Shown here piece after piece: positions 6,071-8,221 of a stretch of DNA of 8,221 nt. This DNA comes from Bacilli bacterium. Lineage in GTDB: Bacteria > Bacillota_I > Bacilli_A > ML615J-28 > CAG-698. The stretch is from positions 1-8,221 of the forward strand of contig JAEEJT010000214.1 of the NCBI GenBank assembly GCA_016282055.1, in the 5' to 3' direction. The notes under the pieces were generated by a model. That model saw nothing but the letters and a program-made list of their open reading frames with translations, was not told the DNA's origin and made no database searches. The translations under genes and the position numbers were made by a program. Within the stretch, counting starts at the first letter, position 1; the number at the start of each line of letters is the position of its first letter.

Positions 6071-7141
6071 CTATTTAAATTGATTAATTAACCAACTTGG
6101 AGTGTTATTAGGTGCATCCTTTTCACGTTTTACTTTTTCATTAGGTTCATTATCATCATCACCTGTTACAACATCACTATCATTCTTCTTTAAATCATAA
6201 CCAGTTGCAATAACAGTAACAATTAATTCACCACGTAAATCCATGTTAAATCCAGTACCATAAATCAAATCAATTTCACTAGTTGAAGCCGCTCTGATTT
6301 CATCCATAACAGTAATAACTTCACTCATAGAAACATCAACGTCACTAGTAATAAATACAATAGCGTTACTTGCACCATTAATATCAATTTCAAGAAGTGG
6401 ACTTGATATAGCTTGTCTTGCTGCTTGAACTGCTCTATTTTCACCTTGACCAACACCAATACCCATTAATGCAGTAGTACCTTTACCCTTCATAATAGTA
6501 CGAACATCGGCGAAGTCTACGTTAATAATTCCAGGAACAGTAACAATTTCAGCAATACCTTGAACACCACGTCTTAATACATTATCTACTTCTTTAAATG
6601 CTTCTAACATAGAAGTCTTAGGATCTATAATACTTAATACTTTATCATTAGGAATAACGATTAATGTATCAACATGTTGACGTAATTTTTCAATACCTTC
6701 AATAGCTTGATTCATTCTTCTTCTTCCTTCAAAAGTAAAGGGTTTAGTTACAATACCAACAGTAAGACAACCAAGTTCACGGCTAATCTTAGCAACTACA
6801 GGAGCAGCACCAGTTCCAGTTCCTCCACCCATACCAGCAGTAACAAATACCATATCACTTCCACGAAGCATATCTCTTATTTCTTCTTCATTTTCAAGTG
6901 CAGCTTTTTCACCAACACTAGGGTCAGCACCAGCACCTAAACCTTTAGTTAATTCTTTACCAATTTGCAAACGATATTCACTTCTGGCTAAGCGTAGTAC
7001 TTGAGAATCAGTGTTGATTGTAATGAATTCAACACCTTTAACATCATTTTCAATCATACGATTAATGGCATTACCACCGCCGCCACCAACACCTACGACT
7101 TTAATAATTGGTTTTTCACCAAATGTTTCTTGACCAATCAT
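6071..7141 (-). CDS. ftsZ: Cell division protein FtsZ
   Basis: FtsZ is the tubulin-like GTPase that polymerises into the division ring at midcell. The 356-residue protein shows the nucleotide-binding GVGGGGGNAINRM segment (17-29), the tubulin signature GGGTGTG (105-111), PFTFEGRRR (134-142), the NVDFADVRTIM T7 loop (N207, D209, D212) that completes the GTPase site of the next subunit, and ISSPLLE (245-251). The core ends near residue 316, followed by a short charged linker of about 28 residues and the C-terminal peptide TPSWLINQF. That peptide keeps the hydrophobic pattern that docks on membrane tethers such as FtsA or SepF, but with Trp-Leu where Phe-Leu is usual. The start has an AGGAGGAAG site 4 bases upstream. 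The gene has its own promoter and terminator and no ftsA or murein genes beside it, so it stands outside a classic division-cell-wall cluster. Confidence 0.99.
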   Translation of the reverse strand: MIGQETFGEKPIIKVVGVGGGGGNAINRMIENDVKGVEFITINTDSQVLRLARSEYRLQIGKELTKGLGAGADPSVGEKAALENEEEIRDMLRGSDMVFVTAGMGGGTGTGAAPVVAKISRELGCLTVGIVTKPFTFEGRRRMNQAIEGIEKLRQHVDTLIVIPNDKVLSIIDPKTSMLEAFKEVDNVLRRGVQGIAEIVTVPGIINVDFADVRTIMKGKGTTALMGIGVGQGENRAVQAARQAISSPLLEIDINGASNAIVFITSDVDVSMSEVITVMDEIRAASTSEIDLIYGTGFNMDLRGELIVTVIATGYDLKKNDSDVVTGDDDNEPNEKVKREKDAPNNTPSWLINQFK

Positions 7142-7173
7142 ACACTTCCTCCTAATATAATTACCTTATAATA

Positions 7174-7202
7174 ATTATAACACATATAGATATAATTGTA
7201 AA
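7174..7202 (-). promoter_or_regulatory. Extended -10 promoter of ftsZ
   Basis: TTTACA (7197-7202) and TATAAT (7174-7179) are 17 bp apart, and a TG one base upstream of the -10 box makes it an extended -10 element. Together with the downstream terminator this makes ftsZ a single-gene transcription unit. Confidence 0.85.
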
Positions 7203-7253
7203 TAAATTAAAATCAAAATAAAAAAATAAAATTAAATAATTAATAAATATTTC

Positions 7254-7973
7254 CTAGATGTTATTTTCTTTTTTAATATAATCAATAAGCTTTAAATAAT
7301 CATTAAATATGTATTCACAAACATTATAACAATCTTCTTGATCAGCCACATTATACCAAAAAGGACGAATTTCACAATTAAAACTTCCCATCATATCAAT
7401 GTTATAATCATTACCAACGAATATAATCTCATTATTTTTTATACTATTATCAAGTTTTAAAACCTTAGAAATTCCATAAGAAAATATCTCTTTTCTAGGT
7501 TTACAAATATAAATATCAGCACTACTAATAACATCATTAAAATAATCTAATACTTTAAAATCACTTAATTCTTTCTTTAAAGAACTACTTGTAATACTAG
7601 AATTAGATACACCAATAACATAAATATTATTATCTTTACAAAACTTTAAAAATTCATAAACATTCTTTTCAAGATTCTCTTTAATAAAATTATAAAGAAA
7701 AACTTCTTCAAGATTAACATTATCATTAACATTAATCAAACAAATATCATTAATTGTTTTCAAAATATCACCAATTCTAATCTCACTATGAGTATACTTT
7801 CTATAATCAAAAGTTATCTTCTTTATATTATTATATACTCTTACATATTCATCAAAACTAACTTTATCTTTACTAGTATCAAGATCATAAATAGCCTTCA
7901 AACCATCAATAAAATTAATATATTCATTAGTAAGGATAGTTTTTCCAAGATCAATTAGTACTGCTCTTATCAT
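7254..7973 (-). CDS. HAD-superfamily hydrolase (phosphatase-like), DxG motif I
   Basis: This 239-residue protein has the four HAD motifs in order. Motif I is VLIDLGKT with nucleophile D8, motif II is GVSNSS with S123, motif III is CKP with K158, and motif IV is FVGNDYNIDMMGS with D189 and D193. The helical insert between motifs I and II (about residues 15-100) is a C1 cap, so it belongs with subfamily I phosphatases. In motif I the second Asp, normally the acid/base of phosphatases, is Gly10. This DLG form is known in active members such as YihX, so activity is not excluded. The substrate is unknown. The start overlaps the end of the upstream membrane-protein gene by 23 bases and uses a GGAG site within it, so the two are translationally coupled. 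No strong terminator follows, only AT-rich, T-rich sequence before the ftsZ promoter. Confidence 0.88.
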   Translation of the reverse strand: MIRAVLIDLGKTILTNEYINFIDGLKAIYDLDTSKDKVSFDEYVRVYNNIKKITFDYRKYTHSEIRIGDILKTINDICLINVNDNVNLEEVFLYNFIKENLEKNVYEFLKFCKDNNIYVIGVSNSSITSSSLKKELSDFKVLDYFNDVISSADIYICKPRKEIFSYGISKVLKLDNSIKNNEIIFVGNDYNIDMMGSFNCEIRPFWYNVADQEDCYNVCEYIFNDYLKLIDYIKKENNI

Positions 7974-8221
7974 TATTTTTCTCCATTTTAATTAATTTAG
8001 GTAATACTCCAGAAACAAAAATACCAATACATAATAATATAGATCCAATAATATAAATTAAAGAATTCTTAAAATTTATAGAATTATTATAGTCTTTATA
8101 AACATTAAAAATTATTGAAATAGGAGAGACAATTAATAAACCAAAAATAAAAGAATAAAAATTACTTTTATGTTTAATAAGTAAATTCTTAATTAATTTA
8201 GAAATTAAAAACAATCCTATA
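7951..8221 (-). CDS. C-terminal part of a DUF368-like membrane protein (possible polyprenyl-phosphate transporter)
   Basis: The frame is open to the right edge, so only the last 89 residues are visible and no true start is in the window; the only early candidate is a TTG near 8214. The visible part has a lysine-rich cytoplasmic-looking loop (KLIKNLLIKHKS), a membrane segment starting FYSFIFGLLI, a second one (SLIYIIGSILLCIGIF) and a polar tail ending at TGA. The pattern of a helix and basic loop followed by xxYSFIFGLLIxSP resembles the C-terminal repeat of DUF368 proteins. Members of that family (PopT) recycle undecaprenyl phosphate across the membrane. With so little sequence the family call is moderate. 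It overlaps the HAD gene by 23 bases, in a different frame, implying a shared transcript. Confidence 0.55.
   Translation of the reverse strand, partial: IGLFLISKLIKNLLIKHKSNFYSFIFGLLIVSPISIIFNVYKDYNNSINFKNSLIYIIGSILLCIGIFVSGVLPKLIKMEKNNDKSSTN

Noticed and set aside
6707..6940. 77-residue Ser/Thr-rich plus-strand reading frame
   Set aside because: It is the antisense of the Gly- and Glu-rich core of ftsZ; its composition is explained by that.

Overview
The window is strongly AT-rich bacterial DNA with Gram-positive style expression signals: strong AGGAGG-type ribosome sites, TTGACA/TATAAT promoters and hairpin plus T-run terminators. Every credible gene lies on the minus strand, so the window reads from right to left. 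A tetrahydrofolate riboswitch before a FolT-type ECF transporter, and a FtsZ most like the Bacillus type, point to a low-GC Firmicute. I infer an uncultured, gut-type Bacilli or Erysipelotrichia-like lineage. Trp is TGG throughout and the rightmost reading frame ends at TGA, so the standard bacterial code fits and the Mycoplasma code is unlikely.

Layout in transcription order: (i) the C-terminal end of a DUF368-like membrane protein (7951-8221, cut by the edge), overlapping a HAD-family phosphatase-like gene (7254-7973). (ii) ftsZ as a single-gene unit with its own extended -10 promoter and terminator (6034-7202). (iii) A folate-uptake unit: promoter, THF riboswitch and folT (5163-5884). (iv) A two-gene glycolytic operon, gpmI-eno, with its own promoter and terminator (2227-5137). 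These two enzymes carry out consecutive steps, 3-phosphoglycerate to 2-phosphoglycerate to phosphoenolpyruvate. (v) A DinJ-YafQ type II toxin-antitoxin operon with a consensus promoter, a palindromic operator candidate and a terminator (1485-2151). (vi) A tightly coupled pair: an unrecognised 287-residue protein followed by a PHP-domain phosphoesterase that runs off the left edge (1-1386).

Most of the window is core metabolism and cell division. The parts worth a second look are the riboswitch expression platform, which appears to combine a competing hairpin, an SD-sequestering hairpin and a U-run directly before the folT start; the unknown gene coupled to the PHP gene; and the toxin-antitoxin control region. 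I see no mobile element, CRISPR array, tRNA or rRNA, and no clear new defence system.
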